Source: CAIVAT01 sp037128705
GTDB lineage: Bacteria > Bacteroidota > Bacteroidia > Bacteroidales > FEN-979
DNA length: 64,000 nucleotides
Assembly (NCBI GenBank): GCA_037128705.1
Contig: JBAXVX010000001.1
Coordinates: 124,001-188,000, forward strand
Direction: 5' to 3'
Positions 1-9,748 of this stretch are shown here, in pieces. The notes below the pieces were generated by a model that did not search any database, had not been told where the DNA came from, and worked only from the letters and a program-made list of their open reading frames with translations. The translations under genes were made by a program, and so were the position numbers. Each line of letters begins with the position of its first letter. Within the stretch, counting starts at the first letter, position 1.

Positions 1-578
1 TTGTCACCGAAATCGACCCCATTTGCGCCCTCCAGGCTGCCATGGAAGGATTCCAGGTAACCAGCATCGAGGATGCGCTCAGCGAAGGTAACATCTATGT
101 AACCACCACCGGGAACAAGGATGTCATCACTGCGGAACATTTATCCAGGATGAAGGATCAGTCCATTGTTTGCAACATAGGCCATTTTGATAACGAGATC
201 CAGGTTGAACAGCTGACCAACTGGCCCGGCATCAACAAGATCAACATCAAGCCCCAGGTCGACAAGTATGTTTACGCCGACGGTAAAGCCATATATCTTC
301 TTGCCGAAGGCCGACTGGTAAATCTGGGATGTGCTACCGGACATCCATCGTTCGTGATGTCGAACTCATTTACCAACCAAACCCTGGCACAGCTCGATCT
401 CTGGCAGCATACCTATGAGGTGGATGTTTACAGGTTGCCCAAGCGTCTTGACGAAGAGGTGGCCAGGTTGCACCTCGAACAGATCGGCGTGAAATTAACC
501 AAACTCACCAGGGAGCAGGCTGACTATCTGAATGTGAATGTGGATGGACCGTACAAACCGGAACATTACAGGTACTAA
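1..578 (+). CDS. ahcY: Adenosylhomocysteinase, C-terminal part (5' end outside window)
   Basis: Hydrolyses S-adenosylhomocysteine to adenosine and homocysteine in the activated methyl cycle, in the cytosol with bound NAD. The reading frame is open from base 3 with no start, so the gene begins upstream of the window. About 190 C-terminal residues are visible. They include the family's TGNKDVI and NIGHFDNEI motifs of the NAD domain, the GCATGHPSFVMSNSF segment and the classic C-terminal KPEHYRY tail whose Lys/Tyr reach the partner subunit's NAD. The next gene is convergent and starts its coding 18 bases away, so this is the last gene of its unit. Identification is secure. Confidence 0.97.
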   Translation, partial: VTEIDPICALQAAMEGFQVTSIEDALSEGNIYVTTTGNKDVITAEHLSRMKDQSIVCNIGHFDNEIQVEQLTNWPGINKINIKPQVDKYVYADGKAIYLLAEGRLVNLGCATGHPSFVMSNSFTNQTLAQLDLWQHTYEVDVYRLPKRLDEEVARLHLEQIGVKLTKLTREQADYLNVNVDGPYKPEHYRY

Positions 579-595
579 ATTTTCGAGCAGTAAAT

Positions 596-1045
596 CTAGT
601 TGTTTATATACAACAGGTTTCCGTCGTACATCGTCTGATATTGTTTGAGGGGGAAATGCGAAGGCCCTTCGTAAGGAGTTCCGTCGGTCATGATGAACTT
701 TGATCCGCAGATGGGGCAGGCACAGGTAATCCCGGAGGCCTCCACCTTGACCTGGGCCCCGGTGGTAAGCGGATCGTTGGGGCAGGCCCGTTCAAAAGCG
801 ACAAACTCATCCATCGACTTGCGGAAAATGAGTATTCCGTTGTACCCTCCGTACACTGTTTCCCAGCCATTTACTGAATTGAGATGAATGTACTGGGTTC
901 CGTTCGGGTTCAGGCTGAAGTTTACATAAACGTAGGGAATCTCGGTTTGCTGCTCCTCCTTTGTACAGGAAGCCGAAACGAAAATAAGGATTCCCGCTGC
1001 CAGGAATAAATTTAAAAATACAGGGAAAATACGGTTTGACATCAT
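596..1045 (-). CDS. Rieske-like lipoprotein lacking both cluster histidines
   Basis: 149 aa. An N-terminal hydrophobic segment (about residues 8-26) ends in SASC with Cys27, so it is probably exported and lipid-anchored, although position -3 of the lipobox is Ser rather than Leu. The C-terminal half has the Rieske-fold layout: Cys88-Pro-Asn90, a spacer, Cys110-Pro-Ile-Cys113-Gly-Ser, then a GP..PL..Y segment. A true Rieske site is CxH...CxxH. Here the first His is Asn90 and the second is Cys113, with an extra Cys108, so a normal His-ligated 2Fe-2S cluster is unlikely. It could bind another metal, form a disulfide or be purely structural. A second ATG lies one codon downstream. Convergent with ahcY; no obvious redox partner is adjacent. 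Confidence 0.7.
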   Translation of the reverse strand: MMSNRIFPVFLNLFLAAGILIFVSASCTKEEQQTEIPYVYVNFSLNPNGTQYIHLNSVNGWETVYGGYNGILIFRKSMDEFVAFERACPNDPLTTGAQVKVEASGITCACPICGSKFIMTDGTPYEGPSHFPLKQYQTMYDGNLLYINN

Positions 1046-1130
1046 ACAAAAATCGTCAAATAAACGTTAGTGTCTATACAAAAAGTATATTTTTACCCTT
1101 TATTTTTCAGAATATAACTTGAAAGGGCAT

Positions 1131-1388
1131 ATGATTTTCAAAAGAAAATGGTTGCTTTTTTTATGGATGGTTGCAGTCCTTCCGTTCCTGATCTCCTTTA
1201 CCTCCCCTCAGGAGTCCCGTGTAAACCAGAAAAAAATTGAGCGAAATCGGGCAAAAAAGGAAAAAGAGGCTAAAAAACAATATAATGATGCCGTGAAACG
1301 GCACCATAACATGCAGACAAAAGAGACCAAAGCAAGGATGAAACAAACAAAAAAAGAATCAAAAAGCGCCACCCCGATCAACCGCTGA
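1131..1388 (+). CDS. Small basic exported protein, unknown function
   Basis: 85 aa from ATG 1131. A TTG four codons upstream (1119) is in frame, but the ATG directly before IFKRKW gives a normal signal peptide. Residues 3-23 form a hydrophobic export signal or anchor. The rest is highly charged and rich in Lys, Arg, Gln and Glu (KKIERNRAKKEKEAKKQY), probably helical, and ends in a Lys/Ser-rich tail. No enzymatic motif is visible. It stands alone between a minus-strand lipoprotein and the TonB receptor. Its composition suggests binding to an anionic polymer such as cell-wall material, LPS or nucleic acid, but this is inference only. Confidence 0.55.
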   Translation: MIFKRKWLLFLWMVAVLPFLISFTSPQESRVNQKKIERNRAKKEKEAKKQYNDAVKRHHNMQTKETKARMKQTKKESKSATPINR

Positions 1389-1586
1389 TTTTTTGATTTT
1401 GACCCTCCCTTATTCCTGTTTTACCGATCGTCTAAAACGGTTCATACAAAAGAATATAAACTAATTTAGAATGGTTATATATTTGATTAAGCCGTCAAAT
1501 ATTTTTTAATTCTGTTTTAAAAAATTACTATTTTTACCGCCTTTAAGTATAACGCGCATTGATAATCTAACATAAAATTGTATGGT

Positions 1587-4500
1587 ATGTTAAGAAATTT
1601 ACTATTGACTATTGGTTTTGTACTGACAACAAGTTTGTTGGTATTTTCACAAACCGGATCCGGAACCCTCAAGGGAAAAATCGTTGACAAGCAGACTAAA
1701 GAACCGATCTCCTTCGCCAATATTGTGGTTGAAGTAGGAGGCGTTCAGGTTGGAGGATCTACATCCGATTTTGATGGAAATTTCCAGATCAAACCGATTC
1801 CCCCGGGAAAAGTGGATTTGAAAGCCAGTTTTGTAGGTTACAAGCCTTTTATGTACAAGGGCGTGATTATCATGCCCGATAAGATCACTTTCCAGGATTT
1901 GCAGTTGGAGGTCTCAACCACAACGCTCCAGGAAATTGAAGTGGTGGAGTACAAGGTTCCCCTCATTTCCAAAGACCAGACCACCTCAGGGGGTACCGTA
2001 ACCTCGGAAGAAATTTCGAAGATGGCCAACAAGTCAGCTACAGCCGTAGCAACCACTGTTGGGGGTGTTACCACCGATGCCAATGGGGGTATCTCGAGTA
2101 TGCGTGGTGCGCGTTCAACCGGGACCGTATATTACATTGATGGGATGCGCGTTACAGGCAGCCAGGCCTTGCCCCAGAGCGCCATTGAACAGGTTGAAGT
2201 TATTCTTGGCGGAACTCCCGCTGCTTATGGTGATGCCACGGGTGGTATCATCAATGTTACGACCAAAGGCCCTTCCAAAGAGTTTTCGGGTGGAATTGAT
2301 CTTCAAACTTCACAATATCTCGATGCCTTCGGTTATAACCGTTTGGGTCTGAATTTTACCGGCCCGCTGGTTTCTAAGAAAGATACAGTTCGTGGAACCA
2401 AAACCCCGATCATGGGGTTCTTTATCGCAGGGGACCTGATCTATCAGAAAGACGGCGCTCCTGCTGCTTTCTCAAATTATAAGGTTGCCGATAACGTCCT
2501 GGAGAATCTTAAAACCAATCCCCTTCGCCTATATGGTCAAAACAATTCTGTCTTTTATAATTCAGAGTTTTTGACCTTCGACCAGATGGAAAAAACCAAA
2601 TCAACCCTGAATTCAGCCGGAACGACGATCAATGTTTCGGGGAAACTTGATTTCCGTGTAACTCCTACCATCAATATCTCGGTCGGCGGTACCTTTGCAT
2701 GGTACGACAGCCGCAATTTCGCCTTTGGCAGCTCCCTGATGAACTGGGATAACAACTCCCATTCCAACGGGTATACCTGGCGTGTGAACGGCCGCTTTAC
2801 CCAGCGGTTCCCGACAGGTTCCGACAGTAAAAGTTTCGTGAAGAATATCTATTATTCTATTGGAGGTGACTTTACCCGCAGTTTTGGGAAGACCGAAGAC
2901 GCCCAGCACAAAAACGACTTTTTTAAATACGGATATATCGGCAGTTATGCCACCCAAACCATTCGGGCCTATACCCCGAATCTGGCTTATGACTCCGTTT
3001 TGAAACAATGGGGACACCTCCAGAATGGCCACCGGGATACCATTGTCGTTTTCAAAGGTTCGGATATCAATTCCGAGTCGACAAACTGGACCAATCAATA
3101 TTTTGGATTTTTTAGTGACCCGACAGACCACTACCAGAACCTCGACGAAATCATTTCAGGCAAGGGGCTCATTAATGGGATGGAACCTGCCGGTGCGTAT
3201 AACATTTTTGCTGTTCCCGGTAACCGGCCCAATGGCTACAACGAAAACACCAGCGACCAGATCGCGGTGAATGCATCGTTTGCCGCCGACTTCGGCAATC
3301 ATGAAATCCAGCTGGGATTGCAATACCAGCAGCGGAAAAGTTCTGCTTACGGCATTACAGGCACACGCCTCTGGGAGGCCATGCGCGGATTCACCAACGC
3401 CCAGTTGCACGACCTCGACCTTGCCAACCCGGAACCCGTCTACAGGAACAATGTTTTCATGGATACGATCAACTACAACCGTAAATATGTTGCCACACTG
3501 CAACGTAACTTTGATGTCAACCTGCGTAATAAACTGGGATTGCCAACGAATGGAACGGAATGGATTGATCTCGATTCCTATGACTTTAACAAAAATTCGA
3601 TCAACTATTACGATAACCAGATGAACCTGCATACCGTGACACCTGGCAGCACCCTCCTGACCATTGATATGTTCAGTGCCGATGAGTTGCTGGCCAACGG
3701 TGACCCGATCGTAGGTTATTCAGGCTATGATTACATGGGAAATAAATTAAATGGCAACCCTAGCTTTGATGATTTCTTCAACGCCAAGGATGCCAGCGGA
3801 AATTATACCCGTCCGATCGCTGCCTACCAGCCGATCTACATCGCCGGGTACATCCAGGATAAATTTGCTTTTAAAGACCTGATCTTCAACATCGGTGTTC
3901 GTGTTGACCGTTTTGATGCAAACCAGATGGTACTGAAAGATCCCTATTTATTCTATCCTGCCAAGACTGTGGGTGAAGTCAACCAGCTGAATGGTCAAAA
4001 AGTAAACCATCCTTCCGGAATGGGCAGCGATTATGTGGTTTATGTTGACGATGCCAGCAATCCAAGCTCTATCACCGGTTACCGTACCAACAACTCATGG
4101 TACAATGCCGAAGGAAGCCCGGTGACCGACCCGCGTACCCTTGACCGCGGAAACGGGATTACACCTTACCTGGTTGATCCGTCAAATAAAACCATCAATT
4201 CAGCGGTGTTTAAGGATTATGACCCGCAAACCAACTGGATGCCCCGTATCTCATTCTCCTTCCCGATTTCGGATGATGCTTTGTTCTATGCCCACTATGA
4301 CATTTTGACCCAGCGTCCCTCTTCGGCCGAAGTTCAGATTGACCCCATCAGCTATTACTTTATCGGTGTAACCGGTGCATCGGGTACCATCAATAACCCT
4401 GCACTGAAACCGGAAAAAACAATCGACTATGAGTTGGGATTCCAGCAGAAGATCAACAACGCCTCTTCCCTGAAACTATCGGTATTCTACCGCGAAATGC

Positions 4501-5297
4501 GTGATCAGATTCAACAATACCGGTTGACCGGAGCCTATCCCAAGACCTATTATTCTTACACCAACATTGACTTTGGAACCGTCAAAGGGTTGACCCTGAC
4601 CTATGACCTGCGTCGTTCAGGCAATGCCCGGGTGCGTTTTAACTATACCTTGCAGTTTGCCGACGGTACCGGCTCTGATCCGAATGCCGCCAGCACGATT
4701 GTCCGTTCCGACCAGCCCAACCTTCGTACTTTGAATCCGTTGAACTTCGACCGCCGTCACCAGTTCAATATCAGCCTTGACTATCGTTGGGGTAGTGGCA
4801 AGGATTACAACGGACCGGTTATCAACCGCAAGAAGAGCGGAAAGGCCCCTGTTCAGTTCCTTTCCAATTTTGGAGCCAACGTAACCCTCACCGGTGGATC
4901 CGGAACGCCCTATACCAAAACCAGCACAATCCTGCCTTATGGAGCCATGGGCCCAATCAAGGGAAGTATCAACGGAGCTCGCCTGCCATGGCAGTTCCTC
5001 ATCAATGCTGCAGTTGACAAGGACTTTAATTTTGCCCTTAACAAAAAGAAGTACGGAACCATCAATGTTTATATTGAATTCTCAAACCTGTTAAATACGA
5101 TGAATGTTACTGCAGTTTACCCTGCAACGGGATCAGCAAGTGATGACGGATACCTTTCCGCACCGGAATGGCAGAATGCCATCAGCCAGCAGGTGAATCC
5201 CCAATCATATTCCGATTTGTATACGATCAACATGAATAACCCATATCGCTACAGTTCACCACGGACCATCCGTTTAGGGGTTAAGTTTAATTTCTAA
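1587..5297 (+). CDS. TonB-dependent outer-membrane receptor with carboxypeptidase-like N-domain
   Basis: 1236 aa from ATG 1587; a TTG at 1578 is in frame, but 1587 opens directly on the signal peptide (LLLTIGFVLTTSLLVFSQ). Residues about 22-105 are a carboxypeptidase-regulatory-like beta domain (GTLKGKIVDKQTKEPISFAN). A plug domain follows, with MRGARSTGTVYYIDGMRV and IEQVEVILGGTPAAYGDATGG. A roughly 1000-residue barrel ends in the outer-membrane signature RTIRLGVKFNF with terminal Phe. It should import or bind a large ligand with TonB energy. No SusD partner follows. Instead the next two genes, 54 and 47 bases apart from their neighbours' stops by signal-peptide starts, are a giant T9SS-type protein and a PorV-like barrel. 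Substrate unknown. Confidence 0.9.
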   Translation: MLRNLLLTIGFVLTTSLLVFSQTGSGTLKGKIVDKQTKEPISFANIVVEVGGVQVGGSTSDFDGNFQIKPIPPGKVDLKASFVGYKPFMYKGVIIMPDKITFQDLQLEVSTTTLQEIEVVEYKVPLISKDQTTSGGTVTSEEISKMANKSATAVATTVGGVTTDANGGISSMRGARSTGTVYYIDGMRVTGSQALPQSAIEQVEVILGGTPAAYGDATGGIINVTTKGPSKEFSGGIDLQTSQYLDAFGYNRLGLNFTGPLVSKKDTVRGTKTPIMGFFIAGDLIYQKDGAPAAFSNYKVADNVLENLKTNPLRLYGQNNSVFYNSEFLTFDQMEKTKSTLNSAGTTINVSGKLDFRVTPTINISVGGTFAWYDSRNFAFGSSLMNWDNNSHSNGYTWRVNGRFTQRFPTGSDSKSFVKNIYYSIGGDFTRSFGKTEDAQHKNDFFKYGYIGSYATQTIRAYTPNLAYDSVLKQWGHLQNGHRDTIVVFKGSDINSESTNWTNQYFGFFSDPTDHYQNLDEIISGKGLINGMEPAGAYNIFAVPGNRPNGYNENTSDQIAVNASFAADFGNHEIQLGLQYQQRKSSAYGITGTRLWEAMRGFTNAQLHDLDLANPEPVYRNNVFMDTINYNRKYVATLQRNFDVNLRNKLGLPTNGTEWIDLDSYDFNKNSINYYDNQMNLHTVTPGSTLLTIDMFSADELLANGDPIVGYSGYDYMGNKLNGNPSFDDFFNAKDASGNYTRPIAAYQPIYIAGYIQDKFAFKDLIFNIGVRVDRFDANQMVLKDPYLFYPAKTVGEVNQLNGQKVNHPSGMGSDYVVYVDDASNPSSITGYRTNNSWYNAEGSPVTDPRTLDRGNGITPYLVDPSNKTINSAVFKDYDPQTNWMPRISFSFPISDDALFYAHYDILTQRPSSAEVQIDPISYYFIGVTGASGTINNPALKPEKTIDYELGFQQKINNASSLKLSVFYREMRDQIQQYRLTGAYPKTYYSYTNIDFGTVKGLTLTYDLRRSGNARVRFNYTLQFADGTGSDPNAASTIVRSDQPNLRTLNPLNFDRRHQFNISLDYRWGSGKDYNGPVINRKKSGKAPVQFLSNFGANVTLTGGSGTPYTKTSTILPYGAMGPIKGSINGARLPWQFLINAAVDKDFNFALNKKKYGTINVYIEFSNLLNTMNVTAVYPATGSASDDGYLSAPEWQNAISQQVNPQSYSDLYTINMNNPYRYSSPRTIRLGVKFNF

Positions 5298-5351
5298 TGT
5301 TTGACAAGGAAAATGAGAAGAAATACCGGTATGTTAATAAATAATGCAACT

Positions 5352-8300
5352 ATGAAAAATATACTTCGCTTTTTAGTGATTGCACTCTGTTGTCTAATGG
5401 TTACAAATGGTCTCCTTGCAGAGGAAGTTCACAAGGTGGGTGGGACCAAAAGCACCAACTCAATTAAGGAAATTGCTGCAGGTTGTGCTTCAGGGTCAAA
5501 TTCCAAAACACTTGATATCAACAACGTCAGGGCTATTGTTTATTCCTATGGGAACGGTTGGTTTATTGAGAACGCCGAGTATGAAATTCCCAAAGGATCA
5601 AAAAAAACCTCGATGTTTTCATTCTCTCTCTGGATTGGGGGTATCGATATCAACAACAATCTTAAACTGGCCGCCTACCGTTACGGACAGGGAACAGGGA
5701 ACCCGTCGCATGTAAAAAATGACTACTGGCCCGGCCCCCTTACCGTTGATGGAACCGCAGCCATTGATGCCGAAACCTGTGCTCAGTACGACAGACTTTT
5801 CCCCATTACAAGAGGTGAGGTACAGGAATTTCTGGCCTGGTGGGAAAACAAGGCAGCCTATCCGAATTATGTCATTCCAAAGTCGATCACAGACTGGCCT
5901 GCACATGGAAACAAAAGCAAAGGACAGGCATTCTACCTTGCTCCCTTTATGGATGTAAACGGTGATGGTTTATATGATCCCAAACTGGGAGATTATCCCT
6001 ATTACGACCTGGGCAATAAACTTTGTCCGAAAAACCTGAAACCGGGCGAACGCGTTGCCCGCGCCAAAATCAAGAACGGTGGTTCGGCCGATACCATGGG
6101 TATCCTCGTGGACCAGGTACTGAAAGGTGACCAGACACTCTGGAGCGTTTACAATGATAAAGGAAATTATCACTCTGAAACTACCGGTGAACCCATCGGG
6201 ATGGAAATCAGGGCCCAGTATTTTGCTTTCGCCACCAATGACGAAATCAACAACATGACCTTTTATTCTTACGAACTGATCAACCGGTCAACCTATACCC
6301 TCACCAATACTTATTTCAGTCAATGGGTTGACCCGGATCTGGGTTATACAAACGATGACTATGTTGGCTGTGATGTAAACCGTGGGTTGGGCTACTGTTA
6401 CAATGGAACCCCCATCGACGGTACAGGTCAGACCTGGGCCTATGGTGCTCATCCGCCTGCAATCGGGGTTGACTTTTTCCAGGGTCCTTACATGGATCCC
6501 GACGGATATGACAACCCTTCATTCAAGGGAAGCAATCTGAAAGGGCCAACGTTTGCTGGAAGTTGCGATATCGTTGGCATGAATGGTACTGTGATTAAAA
6601 TGGGATATGGCCCAGGAGGGCAGGATTCTGCCAACTTCATGGTTCGTTCCGAAGCAATCAACGGTGTGAATTTTGGTGACGGAATTGTTGACAATGAACG
6701 TTATGGCATGCGCCGTTTTGTATACCATAATAACAGCAACGCCGGTGTTCCGGATTATATGACCGACCCACAGTATGCACCTGAGTATTATCTCTTCCTC
6801 AGAGGTATCTGGAAAGATAATTCAAAAATGATCTATGGAGGAAATGCCCATTTTTCAGCCGGTGGTTACGGACCTGAATGCGACTTCATGTTCCCGGATG
6901 AAACCGACCTGTGTGACTGGGGAACAAAGGGACAACCGCCCAACGGGCAGAAAAAATGGACTGAAGTGATTGCCGGCAACAACCCGCAGGACCGCCGTTT
7001 TATGCAGTCTGCAGGTCCTTTCACCCTCATGCCGGGAGCCTGTAACTATATTACCGTTGGTATTCCCTGGGCCCGCACCATTTCAGGAACACCTTTGGAG
7101 TCTGTCCAGTTGCTGCAGATCGTGGACGATAAGTGTCAGAATCTTTTCGATAACTGTTTTGCCGTTCTGAATGGTCCGAATGCCCCCGACATGACCATCG
7201 AAGAGATGGACAAACAGCTGATTATCTATCTTTCAAACCGTAAGACCAACGACGGAGGAAACAATTATGGAGAAAAATATGTAGAGTTTGACCCGAATAT
7301 CCCCAATCCTGAAGGTTTGAAACCGCGGAATGACTCGTTGTATCATTTTGAAGGATACCAGATCTTCCAGTTAAAGGATGCCACGGTGTCGGCTGCTGAT
7401 ATTGATGATGCAACCAAGGCTCGTCTTGTTGCCCAGTGCGATGTTGAGAATGGGGTAAGTAAACTGGTCAACTGGAATTATGATCAGAATCTGGGCGGAA
7501 ACGTAGGGATCCTTGAGGTAAATGGTGAAGATAAGGGAATAAATCACTCCTTCGTATTTACAAAGGACATGTTTGCGACAGGTGATGACAGGCTGATAAA
7601 CCATAAGCAGTATTATTATGTCACCATTGCTTATGCCTATAACGAGTATAAAAAGTATAACCAAAATGACCCAACCGCGTTGGACGGTCAGAAGCTCCCG
7701 TACCTGAGGGGCCGCAGTAACATCAAGGTGTATACCGGGATTCCGCATATTCCGCTGGCTGAAATCACCCACTCAGATTACGGCACAGGTCCGGTGATTA
7801 CCAGGATCCAGGGACAGGGAAATGGAGGAATGATCCTCGACCTTTCTCAGGCAACCATCGATGAAATCATGTTAAAACCGCCCATCGATTCAACGAAAAC
7901 CAAGCTGGGCGATCCGGATTATCCGATATCATACACACCTACCTATCTTGAATCGAAGGGGCCATTAGACGTAAAAGTTATTGATCCATTGAACGTTGTT
8001 GCAGGTGAGTATACCGTTAAATTTGATTCGATGGTCGAAGTCAAGGAAAATAACCCCTTCGCCATTGGAGTTGTCAAGCCGGATACAAAGAAGATCAAGT
8101 TCGGAAAATGGACCCTGATCAACAATTCGACCGGAGCAACTTACCGTTCTGATACCACAACCATTTACCAGTACGAACAAACCTTCCTCGATCTCGGGCT
8201 GGCACTTACCATTGCCCAGGTCCCAAATGCAGGAGATTCAATCAGGGGCGGACTGAAATCGGATAACGGATTGCTATACGCCTCTCCGGCCCTTTATGAT

Positions 8301-9701
8301 GACAGTACCAAGGTGTGGCTGGATGGTGTGAAGGACTCCGATACACCCGAGTCGTCCGTGAACTGGATACGTTCAGGGACATACAAAGGATCAACGCCCC
8401 AGTGGTATGACTGGAACATGGGTGGAAATCAGCCATTTGATCCAAATAAGAATTTCCAGAAAATCCAGGCAGGAATATGGTCTCCTTATTGTCTTGCGGC
8501 AGTCAATGTCAACACTCCCCTCTCCGGTGGAGAATTATATGCCGGAGCAGCCTTCGATAAAAATTCGAAGGGATATGCCTCTCTGGATCAGTTGGCCAGT
8601 GTGGATATCGTCATCACCCCAAACAAGGATTTATGGACGCGCTGTCCGGTGGTTGAATTGTGTCCGAAAACGCAACTGGCACAGGGCGGAGCAAAGATGT
8701 TTGATTTCCGTGCTGCTCCTTCCGTCAATATTGATGGCGATACGGGTGTTGTTAGTACCAACCCGCAACAAAATTCATCCTACATAAGTCCCACTGGTAT
8801 GGGTTGGTTCCCTGGCTATGCCATCAACCTCGAAACCGGTGAGCGGTTAAACATCATGTTTGGTGAAAACTCATGGCTTGTTGCCGATAATGGCCGCGAC
8901 ATGATCTGGAATCCTTCAAGCAGGGTTAATGATGCTGCAGGGGTGTCGGTCTTCGGAGGTCAGCATTTTGTCTACATCATGAACCACACGGCCAAAACGA
9001 TCGGCGGCGGAGTTATCAAACTGAATTTCCCGGCTTATGACGGTGGTGCATACCTCAGGGATAACCTGATGAGATTGCCGGCCAATCCGACGATCTACAA
9101 ATCGAACGCTTATGGTTCAGCGATGTATGTGTCGATGCCATTGTCCATCCCCGGACAACCCTGGTTAAGCAATACGGTTACTACGAAGATCCGCATCTCG
9201 AAACCCTACCAGCGTTATTATTCAACCCCGATGCCTGAAGGGTCAACGGATACCCTGAACCGCAACTATCCTTTGTATGTATTCAATACGAACACCATCT
9301 CAACATCGAAAAACAACCAGGAAAAGGCTTCATCTGATCTCGACCTGATCAATGTTGTTCCAAATCCCTATTATGCCTACGATGATTATGAAAGGAATCA
9401 GCTCGATAACCGCATTAAGATCGTGAACCTGCCATCAAAGTGTGTCGTCACAATATTTGATATGAGCGGAACCCTGATCCGTCAGTTTACGGTTGATAAA
9501 TCGGGTATCCCGCAACCACGCTCTTCAACGGCGGGGTTGAATACTGATGCAAAGACTTCACTCGACTGGGATCTGAAGAATTTTGCCGGCATACCCATCG
9601 CCGGCGGAGTTTACCTGATCCACGTAAAATCTGAAGGTTTGGGCGAACGTGTCATCAAATGGTTCGGAATATTGCGGCCTGTTGACTTGAACTCATTGTA
9701 A
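5352..9701 (+). CDS. Giant secreted protein with T9SS-type C-terminal domain
   Basis: 1449 aa from ATG 5352. The frame is open from 5301, with ATGs at 5313 and 5331, but only 5352 opens directly on a signal peptide (NILRFLVIALCCLMVTNGLLA). The N-terminal region (DINNVRA, EIPKGS, SMFSFSLWIGGID, DYWPGPL) matches a large protein family I recall from many T9SS-bearing Bacteroidetes, with no assigned function. The last ~110 residues begin with VVPNPYY, contain KCVVTIFDMSG and end in GGVYLIHVKSEG, like a T9SS sorting domain or FlgD-type Ig module. It is therefore predicted to cross the outer membrane and stay on or leave the cell surface. No protease, glycosidase or adhesin motif was recognised. 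It lies between a TonB receptor and a PorV-family barrel. Confidence 0.75.
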   Translation: MKNILRFLVIALCCLMVTNGLLAEEVHKVGGTKSTNSIKEIAAGCASGSNSKTLDINNVRAIVYSYGNGWFIENAEYEIPKGSKKTSMFSFSLWIGGIDINNNLKLAAYRYGQGTGNPSHVKNDYWPGPLTVDGTAAIDAETCAQYDRLFPITRGEVQEFLAWWENKAAYPNYVIPKSITDWPAHGNKSKGQAFYLAPFMDVNGDGLYDPKLGDYPYYDLGNKLCPKNLKPGERVARAKIKNGGSADTMGILVDQVLKGDQTLWSVYNDKGNYHSETTGEPIGMEIRAQYFAFATNDEINNMTFYSYELINRSTYTLTNTYFSQWVDPDLGYTNDDYVGCDVNRGLGYCYNGTPIDGTGQTWAYGAHPPAIGVDFFQGPYMDPDGYDNPSFKGSNLKGPTFAGSCDIVGMNGTVIKMGYGPGGQDSANFMVRSEAINGVNFGDGIVDNERYGMRRFVYHNNSNAGVPDYMTDPQYAPEYYLFLRGIWKDNSKMIYGGNAHFSAGGYGPECDFMFPDETDLCDWGTKGQPPNGQKKWTEVIAGNNPQDRRFMQSAGPFTLMPGACNYITVGIPWARTISGTPLESVQLLQIVDDKCQNLFDNCFAVLNGPNAPDMTIEEMDKQLIIYLSNRKTNDGGNNYGEKYVEFDPNIPNPEGLKPRNDSLYHFEGYQIFQLKDATVSAADIDDATKARLVAQCDVENGVSKLVNWNYDQNLGGNVGILEVNGEDKGINHSFVFTKDMFATGDDRLINHKQYYYVTIAYAYNEYKKYNQNDPTALDGQKLPYLRGRSNIKVYTGIPHIPLAEITHSDYGTGPVITRIQGQGNGGMILDLSQATIDEIMLKPPIDSTKTKLGDPDYPISYTPTYLESKGPLDVKVIDPLNVVAGEYTVKFDSMVEVKENNPFAIGVVKPDTKKIKFGKWTLINNSTGATYRSDTTTIYQYEQTFLDLGLALTIAQVPNAGDSIRGGLKSDNGLLYASPALYDDSTKVWLDGVKDSDTPESSVNWIRSGTYKGSTPQWYDWNMGGNQPFDPNKNFQKIQAGIWSPYCLAAVNVNTPLSGGELYAGAAFDKNSKGYASLDQLASVDIVITPNKDLWTRCPVVELCPKTQLAQGGAKMFDFRAAPSVNIDGDTGVVSTNPQQNSSYISPTGMGWFPGYAINLETGERLNIMFGENSWLVADNGRDMIWNPSSRVNDAAGVSVFGGQHFVYIMNHTAKTIGGGVIKLNFPAYDGGAYLRDNLMRLPANPTIYKSNAYGSAMYVSMPLSIPGQPWLSNTVTTKIRISKPYQRYYSTPMPEGSTDTLNRNYPLYVFNTNTISTSKNNQEKASSDLDLINVVPNPYYAYDDYERNQLDNRIKIVNLPSKCVVTIFDMSGTLIRQFTVDKSGIPQPRSSTAGLNTDAKTSLDWDLKNFAGIPIAGGVYLIHVKSEGLGERVIKWFGILRPVDLNSL

Positions 9702-9748
9702 TGGCATTTATGGTTTATAATATGAACACAACAATAAATTTCAGGATT

